A stretch of DNA of 64,000 bases from Bombardia bombarda (lineage: Eukaryota; Ascomycota; Sordariomycetes; Sordariales; Lasiosphaeriaceae). The stretch covers positions 992,001 through 1,056,000 of the forward strand of contig JAULSR010000008.1 of NCBI GenBank assembly GCA_030512295.1. The letters are read 5' to 3'. The notes under the pieces were generated by a model. That model ran no database searches. It had not been told where the DNA came from and worked only from the letters and a program-made list of their open reading frames with translations. Shown piece by piece: positions 35,792 to 46,741 of the stretch (the first letter of the stretch is position 1; each line of letters opens with the position of its first letter). Both the position numbers and the translations under genes were made by a program.

Positions 35792-36621
35792 GCCGCTGCC
35801 TCCAATCAGCATCCCGGAAAACAGCCTCACCTGTTGATCATTCCGATTCCAGCTGAATCTCTGGACAGGGTTCCCAGGTGAGCTGAGACTGGGTGTGTGT
35901 TTGTTTCTGTTTGCTTTTTCTTCAGATGAGGCGCCTGCACGGCCCTCTAGCTCGGCCCAGTGAGCTACCAGAGACCATCTCGCACTGGGATTTCCTCACC
36001 GGCCCGCGAGACCCGGGACAATGCAATGGGCAGACGAGGTTGACTCACTGATGTGGTTGATGACTTTGTGATGCATCATATTCACATGTGCAGTATCACT
36101 ATCCCACGGGGATGCCTCCATTGCATCATAGAACTCTCAAACGAGCAACACTTGTTCGTTGTTTCTTTTGTCGATGAAGTCTTGTCTCGCTCCCTTACTC
36201 TTTGCAGAAGCACCTCCGGCAGGCATACCAGAGACCAGAACCACCCTACCCCCCCTTCAGAGTCCGAGCGTATATGAGCATCTCTCCTTCCCGTTTGACT
36301 GTATTCCGCCATCAAACTTTCAGAGGAAAGTGGAAATTGCATTTTAGCGCAGCTCCCTGGGCTGGAATTTCGTTGGCTCATCTTACTGTTGCTGTGCTTA
36401 TCGAGCCTTCCTGAACTTCCCTGCTGTCAATTCAACAAACTTTATAAGATTCGGAACCCAGCCATCTCTGTCTTGTTTCTTTCTTCTTCACACACCTTAC
36501 CAATCTTTCGCAATTTCAGGCCATTCTTTGTCTTCTTGAATACCCACCCATTGTCTTATCAATCTTTGGATTACTCTCGACAACAGCCTTAGTTCCTCGT
36601 TTCCTGATTCTGCCTGCTATC

Positions 36622-38092
36622 ATGGGCCTGTTACCGCTGACCTATCGGCGGCCACAGTACGCCGAAAAGAGCGAGCTGGACGACAGTGACCACATCAGTC
36701 AGACCTCTCTTGATGATGGGAGCGAGACAACCGGGAAGACGCCTGACAGGTCCGTGAAGTCGAGCAGATTTGGCATCCTGAGTGGAATTCCCGCAGCTCT
36801 CTCATTCGACAGAATCATTCAAGGAGGCACTTGCCCCGTAAGCTTTCCTCGTCTTGACACATTCCATAAAAGGGAATAGACTAACAGTGAGATTAGCCCT
36901 GCACTATCCGAGACTTCATGAACTACTTGATATATATCGAGCGGGCTGCCGAGAACCTCCAGTTCTTCTTGTGGTACTACGACTACATCAGGCGGTTCGT
37001 ACTGGCCAATTCGTCGGACCTAGCACTGGCTCCAAGGTGGACCAACGCTATGGAAGATGAGGTGGCTGTCCGCATCCAAAAGGACCATGCAGAGAATGCA
37101 CGCAAGGAGCCTACAACGGGTCTGGTAGCCGAGCTCTTCAGAGGAACCGATTTCGAAGGGCGTGCCGAAGTGCCAACTGCACCTCATCGTGACTTCTATG
37201 CTTTCTTGGCGCCGCCTCCAACTCCGGAGGATGACGACGAGTTCGACAGTGTCAGCTCCAAGACAGCGACGTACAGAGCCAAAGCCGCTGCAGCATTTGC
37301 CTCTGCGGGAGCAAAGGCGCCTTGTAAGTTATACCGAAGACACACCTAAGTTCCTCAACTGATTGCAAAACAGTCGCGATCCAGCCATTTCGCAAGGAAA
37401 TCGACCGTGTGATTGCGACATATATCATGGACGGGGCACCTCGGCAGCTCAATCTCTCGGACCGTGAACAGAAAGCCGTGCTGCAGGCACTTGCCTACAC
37501 GACGCACCCGTCAGCCTTCCACTCGATCATCAAGCTGGTTGAGTCGGCTCTGCGCCGCCAGGCCCACCCCAACTTCATCCGCTGGTCCATCTGCAACGGC
37601 AACCCGGCACGAGTCTTCTTTGCACGAGCCCTCGGCGTCGGCACCAATGTGTTCAGCTTCCTGCTGGCGGTGATCCTGACGCTATCACGAGCGGGCCGGG
37701 GCTACCGGGCTCTGGCTGCCATCGGCTGGGTGGTGGGCATCGCGACGCTCATTGCCGCGTACAAGGGCATGTGCGTGGTGCTCCACGGTCTGCATCACCG
37801 CCACGTCCGGCCGTGGGAGCTCTTCCTCGCCGAGGAGAACGCCTTCGACCTGGGCAGGCGGTCGTTCGACAGCTTTGGGACGTCCAACAGCTACGAGGAT
37901 GAGCCCTGGGTCATTCGCTATCAGAATCGCAGCTTGATCCGCAAGATCTTTGACCGCCAGGTGTGGATTAAGGAGCCGGCGATGCGGCAGATTCAAGACA
38001 CCATCTTTGTGCAAAGCATACTCTGTGCTGTTGTTGTGTCGGGGATCTTGACAACCGTCTTTGTGCTTATGCCTGGCGGGAACTTCTTTTGA
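36622..38092 (+). CDS. Rax1-like RGS-domain membrane protein
   Basis: Regulator of G-protein signalling with a membrane anchor; Rax1-type proteins act in polarity and signalling at the cell surface. Exons 36622-36837, 36897-37323 and 37374-38092 give 453 aa, with introns of 59 and 50 bp. The RGS domain spans about residues 72-285 (CTIRDFMNYLIYIERAAENL, then AFHSIIKLVESALRR), with an acidic, low-complexity insertion near 175-195. Three membrane segments follow, near residues 300-320 (NVFSFLLAVILTLS), 325-350 (AAIGWVVGIATLIAAYKG) and 428-447 (ILCAVVVSGILTTVFVLM). The arrangement matches Rax1-like fungal RGS proteins. Which G-alpha it acts on is not visible. Confidence 0.87.
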
Positions 38093-39348
38093 AGGCACAT
38101 GTCTCTTCGCAGCCAGACAGGCACAAAGTGATAGATGGAGATGGGTATTGCGGATTGTGGTAGCAACGACTTATCGGGAAACGAGGAACGCCTTCTTTGG
38201 GGGGGGATTTTGGTTGGACACTGAGCCTTTGGATTGCCTTTGTCCAATCGTTTATAAGGTTATGGAATCTGCGAGTGTCTTGTGTCTAGGTACCTACTTT
38301 CTTGGGAAAACCCGGGTATTGGAAACTCGGGGTTCAGACTTTTTGGTTCAGGTTTTTTTTTTTTTTTTGGGAGGAGTGAAGAGGTCTTTTGGAATTTGGT
38401 ATTCTCATTGGTGGTCCACCTGGACCTTGGGTGCTGGGTCGTTGTTTTAGTTTCAGATGTTGCGGTCTTTCGATGACGCGTGAGCCGAACAGGAGATGGA
38501 TCTGATGGAGGAATATGACGGTGGTTGAGATGGACGATTTCAAAAGGTTCCAGTTTGTTTGTTGGGGATGGCAAATTTGATTTAGCGAGGATATACCGTA
38601 ATAAGGTAGCTGGGTTGGTGGGTATCCATCTGCAAGCTTGGCAATAAAATGTGTTGTTATTTACAAAAACCACACCGGATGTCTTGACTGAACGGTGAAC
38701 CTTGGTTTTCCATGTTTACTGATCCCATTCGATTCGGGGCTTTCCTGTTCGAGACTGGAGCGAGCGTCGGGCTAAAGGATGGGGTTGAGGGGCTCAAGAG
38801 ATGGGGTCCCGCATTCTTTGTTATCGATAACCCGATAGCCCGCACAGCGGCACAACCGCGCTGACTAAGGCAGTAGGTAGTAGCGTGCACCTGCCCTGTA
38901 AGCCCCACAGCTCAGACAGGCCCAGGCGGGGCGGGGTGGGGTGATGGCCGACGGCCGTAAACGGGGCAGAAAACTCGCCGGGATGAGTTCTACAATGTAA
39001 TTCTGAGCATTCCCTCGGGATCTTTTCAAGGGGTCTGACAAAGTTGGCCTGGGCAGGGACGCGAGAAAAAAAAAACCCCTTTTAATGGCTGTCTCTACTA
39101 AGGACACATTGATGCCTCCCTGAATCATTACGTTTTACAGGCGCGAGAGCGATCTTCGAGACAAGGAGGATGCCGACAGACGTCTACCAGGCCGAGGCTC
39201 CCCACCAGATGTTGAAGGAGGAGCTGGACGACCTAGAGACCCGACTTAATAACAACCATGCCCCCATGGACATGCGATTGCCGACGACGTAGATAACGAT
39301 ACGGGCAACGACAACGGGGAGCGACAAGACCACCTAAACAATAACGGC
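38093..39348. other. Spacer and leader upstream of pantothenate kinase
   Basis: 1.26 kb. An upstream frame at 39170-39292 (40 aa, starting MPTDVYQAEA) ends 56 bp before the kinase start and could act as a translational uORF. A TTTTACAG acceptor-like site at 39133-39140 hints at a leader intron. A T run lies at 38355-38368. Confidence 0.45.
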
Positions 39349-41215
39349 ATGGGTCCATCAACAACAACAACAACAACCACCACCGCCGACAAGACAGACC
39401 GCCCACAGACGGCCACATCCACCGCCGAGATTGACACGGCCCTGAGCCATCCCGGCTCCGTGCGCATCAACGTTAAGGGCGCCTTCATTGTCGACCAGGA
39501 CAGCGCAAGCAGCGGTAGCGGCAGTGGTTGCAGCGATAGCTCCAACGCGGGCGGCGCCAGCTCGATAACCTCCCCCGCCGAACCAACCAGCGGCCGCACG
39601 TCGCCGACGCCCTACGAGACCAAGGACATTCGCCTACCGAACCATACGGCTGTTGTCAGCCATATTGCGATTGATGTATGAAAAACAATCTCCCTTTCCC
39701 ACCCCTCACTATCCTTACATCTCTCGATTGATGCTCCCTCTCATGAAATGCTTTGGTGAGACTTCGGGAGGTCCGGTGATGTCATTGCTGAGCGAAGTGG
39801 GCTGACGCTTGCATCCTGCTGGTTTGCTCCCGCCATTCAGATTGGTGGTTCCCTTGCCAAGCTAGTCTACTTTTCGCGCGAGGCGCACTCGACAGAGCCC
39901 GGTGGCCGGCTCAACTTTGTCAGTTTCGAGACGGACCACATCGAGCAATGTCTCGAGTTCATGCGCCAGCTCAAGCGCAAGCACCAAGCGCTGAATGGAA
40001 ACGGGGGAAATGAGGACCACGACAGGAAACGCCACAGGGGGACTAGGAGTCCCGGCGAGCTGTGCGTCATGGCCACGGGCGGCGGCGCCTACAAGTACTA
40101 CGATATGATCCGTGATGTACTCGGCGTCGACGTCCTGCGCGAGGACGAAATGGAGTGTCTGATCATAGGTTAGTGATGACAATGTGCCGGCATCTTGGAC
40201 AAAATCAGGGTGCCCTTGCTGACATGCTGCTGCTGCAGGCCTCGACTTCTTCATCACCGAGATCCCCCGCGAGGTCTTTACCTACTCGGAGACGGATCCG
40301 ATGCACTTTGTCCTGCCGTCTGAGAATGTGTACCCGTACCTGCTGGTGAACATCGGCTCCGGCGTCTCCTTCCTCAAGGTGTCGGGTCCCCGTGACTACC
40401 AGCGCGTGGGTGGCACGTCCCTGGGTGGCGGCACGCTCTGGGGCCTGCTCAGCCTTCTCACGGGCGCCCGCACGTTCGACGAGATGCTGGACCTGGCGTC
40501 CCGTGGCGACAACTCAAAGGTGGATATGCTCGTCGGCGACATCTACGGCACAGACTACGGCAAGATTGGGCTCAAGAGCACCACGATTGCGAGCTCCTTC
40601 GGCAAGGTCTTCCGCATGAAGCGGCAGGCCGAGAACGAGGCTGAGGACAGCGGCGGCTTGCGCCATGCCGATCACGAGCACGAGCAGCACAAGCCCCCTG
40701 CTGTTTCTTCTTCGCAGAATGGAGATCGTGATACTCAAGAAGAACACGATGACCACCAACCTGACTCCCACCATGAACACAGCCACGACCATTCCAAGCC
40801 CTTCTCTAACGCTGATGTATCGCGCTCCCTGCTGTACGCCATCAGCAATAATATCGGCCAGATTGCATTCCTACAGAGCCAGATACACTCGTTGTCGCAC
40901 ATCTACTTTGGCGGGTCCTTTATCCGAGGCCATCCGCAGACCATGAACACGCTGAGCTTTGCCATCAAGTTCTGGAGCAAGGGCGCCACGCAGGCCTACT
41001 TCTTGCGTCACGAGGGCTACTTGGGCGCCGTCGGCGCGTTCCTGAAGCGGCAGCCACACAACTGGGGCCGTAGGGGGAGCTTCGAGGAGAGTGGTGCGCT
41101 GCAGACTTGGGTGCGTGCCCGGACAAGAGAGTCGGCAATTGATGCTGGTGAGGGTGTTGAACGAGAAAGAGGGGGACGGGGACGGGGACGGGGACGGGGT
41201 GATGTGGAGCGTTGA
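39349..41215 (+). CDS. CAB1: Pantothenate kinase (type II, eukaryotic)
   Basis: Phosphorylates pantothenate, the first step of coenzyme A synthesis. Exons 39349-39675, 39841-40168 and 40239-41215 give 543 aa. After a low-complexity N-terminal extension (a run of eight Thr from an ACA repeat) comes the nucleotide-binding start IAIDIGGSLAKLVYF at residues 106-120. Then follow TGGGAYKYYD, the conserved VNIGSGVSFLKV and GGTSLGGGTLWGL, and FGGSFIRG with FWSKGATQAYFLRHEGYLGA near the end. An insertion at about residues 362-407 is rich in His, Asp and Glu, and a second unusual tail is Arg/Gly-rich (RGRGRGRGD). The family core is about 370 aa, so this copy is long because of these insertions. The start is the first ATG after in-frame stops near 39246. 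Confidence 0.93.
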
Positions 41216-41916
41216 TAAATCTTTTGGCAAAGGAAGCGTCAGCAAGCGAATGAGTTAGCAGTTGTTATTCGAAGCATTGTCTCCCTGAGAGATGTTTGCG
41301 CTTTATGTTTGGCGTTATGGAGGCCGTTGATTTCTTTCTTCTTTTTACTTCTTTGGCTGGCTGGCTGATGTTGTTGTTGTTGTTGTTGTTGTTGTTATCT
41401 GTCTACCTGCCTGCCGTACCCGCTTTCCCCCTGAAGAGCTGGCCCTCGAAGCTGTATCGTACTACTTGAACAAATGAATTCATACCTTGAATGCATGTGA
41501 TTCATCGACAAATGGATCGTGTAATCACATGGTTCGTGAAAAGAACTCCGATTTCTCCTATCCTGATTTCCCCCAATCTAGTTCAGAGTATAGCAAAGCA
41601 AAATCGACAACAAACATGAAGCCAAAGAAGAAAACCCCGAGTTTCTTTTGGTACGCAACCAAACCCTTTCAGTGAAGTAGAAGCAACACACACACGTACT
41701 CGACTTGAAGGTACCTCAACTCTTCTAAATTATCCCTTTTCTCTTCTCTCTTCTCTCTTCTCTCTTCTCCTTCTATAAGGGTAATAAAAAGCGACCGAGG
41801 AACCACCCGGTAAAATTCCATCTTCTGCGTCCTCTTCCCTCTCCCCCTTCGCGTTTTATAGTCGTGGCGACCTGATAAACACGCCTCGCCCCGCCCTGCC
41901 GATCTACTGTTCTCAT
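41216..41916. other. 3' region between convergent genes
   Basis: A 701-bp spacer between pantothenate kinase and the pyruvate carrier gene, with a GTT microsatellite (about 41370-41396) and TCTCTTC repeats (about 41735-41770). No gene is seen. Confidence 0.6.
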
Positions 41917-42584
41917 CTAAGCCTTGACTGCCGCCTTCACCTCCTCCTTGACCTCTTCTACCGTGGAGGGGAGGTTCTTCTGGGACTGGTGCCACATGGC
42001 GATGCGGCTGACCTGTACGACGCCGACGCAACCGAGGAAGAAGTTGACGGCGGCGAGGCTAGAGCGGTAGTGTAAGTAACAAATGTAGAAGTTTTGGCCT
42101 TGAGAGGGGGGGGGGGGGAGGGGGACATACAGAATGTTCCTGGGCTTGATGATCAAGCACCAGCGGGTCCAGATCAGGCCGGTCGTGGTCAGGGCGACAT
42201 TTTGTGTGAGGGAGAGCTTCTCGGCGGGGCGGGCAAAGTCGGAGATGCCGGCGAGGACGAGAGCCCACTTCATGACGGGGGCCCTGCGGGGGGTGGTGGC
42301 AAAGGTGGTCAGTTTATGTTTCTCTTTGAGGACGAGGACAGCGCCGCCGGCGACGACAACGACAACATAGGTGATGATGGTAAGGAGACCTACCAGAAGT
42401 GCACCGTCTTTACACCGACGGGGCTGTTCCACATGCGCTTCGCGAAGGACTCGGGAGCCTCGGTGGCGGTGCTCTGCCAGCGCTTGGAGCCGGCGCCGGC
42501 ATTCTGGCGGAAGGTCTGGCTGAAGAACTGGCTGCTACGGAAGGCGGGGCGCGACGCGCGGAACAGGTTGCTGATGGGCGCCAT
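41917..42584 (-). CDS. MPC2: Mitochondrial pyruvate carrier subunit (MPC2/MPC3 type)
   Basis: Subunit of the inner-membrane carrier that imports pyruvate into mitochondria. Exons 42584-42394, 42283-42131 and 42058-41917 give 161 aa; introns are 110 and 72 bp. The N-terminus is basic and Ser/Arg-rich (NLFRASRPAFRSSQFF), as expected for import. The MPC signature follows: WNSPVGVKTVHFWAPVMKWA, GISDFARPAEKLSLTQNVAL and WTRWCLIIKPRN, then a membrane segment LAAVNFFLGCVGVVQ and a Lys/Glu-rich tail. A G-rich run in intron 2 near 42107 is a homopolymer risk but lies outside coding sequence. Confidence 0.94.
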
Positions 42585-43278
42585 TTTGATTATGATGTGT
42601 GGTGGTGGAGGAGTGTCCGTCTACGGAGCTTTGGTTAGTTTTGTCGGACTTGGACTGACGTATTGCGACTGCGGGATGGAGAAATGATAGGAAAACCGTT
42701 CTGGCGCGGCGGCGGCGGCGGAGGGATGGGAGGAATTGGCTTTGACTGACGGATTCAACAGGTAGGCGGACGGCTTTGTGGTTTGTCGTCGGGGACGCGG
42801 ACGGGAGGGCGGGCGGACAATAATCGGGCACACGACAGTCAACGGTAAACTGCTTCCTCTCAATCCAAATTCGCAAGGTCCGGTCCGGTGATGGCAGCGC
42901 AGCACCCAGCGAGCGGCTCGTTTGGGGAATTGATGACTGCTGGGGACCCCGGACTTTAGGAATTTTGGGCCGCTGATGACCTGCATGGATAGGTAGTGTG
43001 TGTGTCCGTGCGTCTTCTTTTATGCAGCGTTCTCAACATTTATTTGGCACTCGTACTGTGTACGTACTAATTTATGCAAAGGAATAGTAGCATTTGTGCA
43101 AACGAGCTGGTTTTATGCAGGTCCCTCCCTTTCTAAACCACCTCAATTGGAACCTCGATTCGACGACTCGCGATCGCGACAGCACCTAACCTTGCCCCCG
43201 GGTCTCACCAGCGGAACGACCTCCGTTTTTCCTTCCACCACCACACCACACAAAATACCGACCGCAAGAGTCGCAAAC
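42585..43278. promoter_or_regulatory. Shared promoter region, MPC2 and NDUFA2
   Basis: A 694-bp head-to-head spacer between two nuclear genes for mitochondrial inner-membrane proteins. Joint control is possible but is inference from layout alone. Confidence 0.45.
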
Positions 43279-43790
43279 ATGTCGGGAAAATACGCCTTCA
43301 CCAAGACTCTGAAGGAGGTCCGCTTCCTCTTCTGCCAGACTGCCGAGCACAGCGCTGCCACAAGGTAGGCTCGCATTCCTTGGCCTCCCGGGAGAGCTTC
43401 AATTGCGGCCCCTCTCAATCCTGCAATCACTAATTGATGCCCCCGGCTGTATAGGAGTTTCCTCACGCGCGCGTACCCGATCATGAAGAAGAACAACCCG
43501 TTAACGCCCATCATGCTGCGGGAAGCGGCCGGCACCTCCCCAAGGTGTATGCACGATATGGTATGGACACGATCTTCGTTGCGACGACTGCTACAGCTTA
43601 AGAGTCTTTTTCGAAAACATGTACTGATGCAGCTGTTTAGAGTACGGCCAGGAGAAGAGCCAGACATTGGAAGGTTGGTACCACTCCCTCGTCCCCTCCA
43701 TCCCCGAGGAACGCAAGGAGCTAAACATGCACAGGTCTCTCGGACAAGCAGATCGAGGAGGCCGTCACGTCGCTCGTGCGGGACGTATAG
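43279..43790 (+). CDS. NDUFA2: Complex I subunit NDUFA2 (B8, 10.5 kDa), with 1-nt frameshift
   Basis: Small thioredoxin-fold accessory subunit of mitochondrial NADH:ubiquinone oxidoreductase. Exons 43279-43364, 43455-43560, 43641-43673 and 43735-43790 have sound splice sites. They encode MSGKYAFTKTLKEVRFLFCQ, SFLTRAYPIMKKNNPLTPIM, REAAGT, then VYARYE, YGQEKSQTLE and GLSDKQIEEAVTSLV. Between AGT and VYARY the frame is out by one base: the sequence reads GGCACCTCCCC near 43531-43541, where one more C before the T would restore GTLPKVYARY. The exons sum to 281 nt, one short of a 94-codon gene (93 aa). All the rest is conserved, so either a base is missing in the data or the allele is broken. Confidence 0.88.
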
Positions 43791-43836
43791 ACTAATGGCC
43801 CGGCACATTAAAAGGGAGTGGGGGATATGATGCGCC

Positions 43837-43868
<32 letters not shown>

Positions 43869-44078
43869 CTTCTTTCTGGGTGAACATGCTTATAATACCA
43901 AGAGAGGTTTCTCTTCGAGACTGTCTTTCGATGAACACGCACTCATACACGCAGTCTTACACGCACTAGAACAAGCCGAGCGGGACGCTCAAAGTATTTT
44001 ATAGGTACACGAAGGATGAAGCTGAACAGTGCGTCTCAGAGCAAGCAATTCGGTAGAAGTATAGAGAAGAGGGCCGGT

Positions 44079-44391
44079 TCAGCCTGGCCTCATTGTTGTG
44101 CCTTGCCTTACAACCTGACTGCTCAGCCATTCGCACCGCCCCACCATACCATCCAGCTCGAGAGCTTTGCATAGAGCACCTCCAAAGTCGCTTAGGAGTA
44201 TGTCGAGGGACTGTCCATTGTAGTGGACAAGGAGGTTTCCTCGTATTCAAGTCCTGATGCACAATGCCTTTCTCGTGAACATAAGCGACAGCTTGAGCGG
44301 CCTGAAGACTCGTTTCCACGCTAAAAGAATTCGCGATCATGGCGCCGGCAAAAATCGAGAGGCGATAGTAAGCAGCCGTGTAGGAAGGCTT
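44079..44391 (-). pseudogene. Decayed protein kinase-like fragment
   Basis: Reads QAAQAVAYVHEKGIVHQDLN, the catalytic loop region of a fungal protein kinase, then after a +1 slip near 44236 (an extra A in GGAAACC) continues as NLLVHYNGQSLDILLSDFGG, including DFG. The frame stops soon after at 44079-44081. The N-lobe with the glycine loop is absent, and the catalytic loop has HQD in place of HRD. The frame is continuous upstream with the 44392-44937 gene through one TAG. A weak 69-bp intron (GTTAGA donor) could remove that TAG but not the slip. Confidence 0.55.
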
Positions 44392-44937
44392 CTAGAACAA
44401 AGTGGCAGTATAATGGTCTCCCGTGCCTGTTGATATAGTGGATCCATCCTCAATTCTAACTTTGGATGCTGACCTTTTACTCCCCCCGTTCCCATGAATG
44501 TTGTCGGATTCTAAACCCGCCAGTTCAAGCAAGTCCACGTATCCTTCGCGCACCGTATGTGTCTCCAAAGCTTTGGCGTTCAAGGGCTGTGATTTGTCGG
44601 ATACATCCGATGTGCTTTTTTTTGCTCGCTTTGGGGGGCGCGCCGCCTCGGAGCAAAGTTGTTGTTCCTCCTCACTGTCACGCCCTCGTTTCCGTTGGCG
44701 AGTGCCAACCTGTTCTTCACACCCGTTGGAGGGCTTTTGAGGGAGGCCGACGGAAGATGGGGCGTTCAGCAACATGCTTATGTCCAGCGATCTGCCTCGC
44801 GGATTTTCGGACATCTGCACGCGCTGGGAAGACTTCTGCTTGGGATGTCTGGTGCAGGAAGAGGGTGGCGTGAGGGTGCCGTTTGCACGCGAATCTTTGG
44901 ACTTCGCCGAGGGCTTGGTTTTGCGCCTGGCAGCCAT
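44392..44937 (-). CDS. Hypothetical low-complexity nuclear-type protein
   Basis: A single frame of 181 aa, starting MAARRKTKPSAKSKDSRAN. It is rich in Lys, Arg, Ser and Gln and holds likely nuclear localisation signals (RQRKRGRDSEEE, PPKRAKK). No known domain is recognised. It may be the N-terminal part of a once longer gene whose kinase-like tail (44079-44391) has decayed. It could also be an independent lineage-specific gene. Confidence 0.42.
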   Translation of the reverse strand: MAARRKTKPSAKSKDSRANGTLTPPSSCTRHPKQKSSQRVQMSENPRGRSLDISMLLNAPSSVGLPQKPSNGCEEQVGTRQRKRGRDSEEEQQLCSEAARPPKRAKKSTSDVSDKSQPLNAKALETHTVREGYVDLLELAGLESDNIHGNGGSKRSASKVRIEDGSTISTGTGDHYTATLF

Positions 44938-45861
44938 GTTGGCTGAAAGCAGAAGGGCCAGAAGAGAAGATTGATGGGCTAAGAGGATGGGAAGTTGGGG
45001 TGGTCTTAAGGTGACGGGAGACAATACATGAGAAAGCTGGAGGGGGAGGAGGCCGAAGCTCACATGACTGCCACATGACTACCTACCTACGCAGACCTCG
45101 CCCATGCCCATTGAAAGTAGTAGGAACCTCGACAGTAACCGAGGCTATTTATCTGATTTGAACAAGGCGGAGTCACGCTCAATCAGGATACCTCGTATTC
45201 GATCTTCAGAAGGCAGGACAGAGGGCAGGACAGAGGGCAGGACTACGATGAGTTTTGGAGCATGCAATGCACAAGGTCACACAACATCTATTGGTTAACA
45301 ACCAATCGATGTGCCTATATCCGACGACAGGCCCCGTCTTCAGAACCTCATCGTATAATCATAAGGAAAGTTGGAGATGGGGGACTTGGGACGTTGCCAG
45401 CGCATGTTCCGACATGTGCAAAATGGCCAACCACCAAAACGGGTAGAGTTCGCCACTTACAACGAGGGGCGTTCTTCCTGATATTCACGGCGTTCTGTGT
45501 CTGCGAGGGCTGAAGTTTGTAGCCCACATTCTGGCCACGGTTGCAGGCGTCTTTTTCACAAGCACAAGACATGCCAAACCTTTTATCTCATATGAAGATT
45601 TGGAAAAAGCCTGGGTCACTAAAAGCTGACCCGTGGCTCCATCATGCCGCCTCAACTGCACGCTCCGTCCGGGTTAACTAGGTAACAACCATGCATACCT
45701 TAGATACCAAGGTGTTATATATAATACTCCACAGTATTTTTTTTTTTCTTTTTTTCATCTTGAGAGAGCGATATCCTTACCTACCCCAAGCTTCATCCGA
45801 CACACAAGCACCTTTTACAGAAGAGCACAAGATAGGGCAGCAGCCATCGGGACTCTGTATC
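44938..45861. other. Intergenic region between divergent genes
   Basis: Contains a 12-bp tandem repeat GGCAGGACAGAG (2.7 copies, 45212-45244), a CTACCTACCTAC tract at 45081-45091 and a T run near 45737. No gene is seen. Confidence 0.55.
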
Positions 45862-46269
45862 ATGTCTCGACTCTTCCGCAGCCGGTCGTCGGGCAAGCTG
45901 CTTTCTGTCTCCCAGTCAACACCAGCTCAACACACTTCAACATATCCCGAGGATCCAAACTCGGCATACTCGTCACTGCTGGAGCCCGTCACATCAGCGT
46001 CGTCTCAGCAGCAACAACGACGGCAGCAGTGTCGCCGGACCAAATCGGCACCCAGCTTCTGGACAAACCACGGGTTCGCAGGTTGCAGCTACCGAGAGTC
46101 GTCTGTTGTCTCTTCTAAGCCTTGGCTGAGCACGGCAGAAAGCCAGTGGAAAGGCGAGCGGCCGCCCCCGCGGAAACTGACCAAGAACTACCAGAGCGGT
46201 TCCGGCGGGGGGCCGTCCTTTTCGGTCGAGCTTTCGGATAGTGATGATGTTGACAAGGGCAAGGGCAAG

Positions 46270-46305
<36 letters not shown>

Positions 46306-46389
46306 AGCGGTAGCGGTGGTGGTCTCATGAGGCGGCAGCTCGCGAGGTTGAAGGAGTTCTATCGGAGGGAGAAAAAACCTGGGGCTTGA
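45862..46389 (+). CDS. Hypothetical Ser/Gly-rich protein
   Basis: A single frame of 175 aa from ATG 45862 (MSRLFRSRSSGKLLSVSQS). It is rich in Ser, Gln and Pro, carries a Gly run from a GGC microsatellite (about residues 138-158) preceded by an acidic SDSDDVDKG patch, and ends in a basic helix (RRQLARLKEFYRREKK). No domain is recognised. An in-frame ATG upstream at 45691 would add a hydrophobic but T-tract-derived stretch; I do not believe it. Confidence 0.6.
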
Positions 46390-46741
46390 AAGAGTAAAAA
46401 TAAAAAGGGGGAGAAGGGAAAGTAGGGATAATTGTATTGTTGATGATAGTACACGCACCTACTGCATTCCATTTTCAAGACTCGAATCGACTGCCAAAAC
46501 GGGTACTGGGTGGGGGCGGACCCTCCCCCGCCTTCAGAGTTCAGACTGAGAGTCTGAGACTGAGTGAACGACGGCCCCGCTTTGGACACTTGACCCTTTC
46601 CGCTCGCTGCTCAGCTCTCCCCTCCGGCTCGGCTCGTCGGGCCATCTCCAATCCTCAAGAACACGAAGTCGCCGTCTCTTTAGAAAAATTGCCCGAAATA
46701 TATCACCTACCCTCTCACCTTATCCTTCCCGCTCCTCGCAA
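46390..46741. promoter_or_regulatory. Promoter/leader of the hydrolase gene
   Basis: A 352-bp spacer ending in a CT-rich stretch (CCTTCCCGCTCCTCGC) directly before the start codon, typical of a fungal leader. Confidence 0.45.

Larger units (their letters stand above)
32868..36621. other. 3.7-kb gene-poor region
   Basis: No secure gene. A hairpin-like inverted repeat (CTACCTACC, AAAA, GGTAGGTA) lies at about 33141-33165 and two tandem repeats at 35019 and 35744. On the minus strand from about 35880 to 35420, pieces with plausible splice sites (for example GAG|GTAAGA at 35582) read like coding fragments (WPYRTWVGAEKEGR). I could not build a complete model, so this may be an unrecognised or decayed gene. 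The last few hundred bases should be the leader of the RGS gene; they are CT-rich. Confidence 0.45.

Noticed and set aside
45691..45861. N-terminal membrane segment for the 45862 gene
   Set aside because: The hydrophobic stretch is just a translated T tract, and the CT/CA-rich DNA around it looks like leader sequence.
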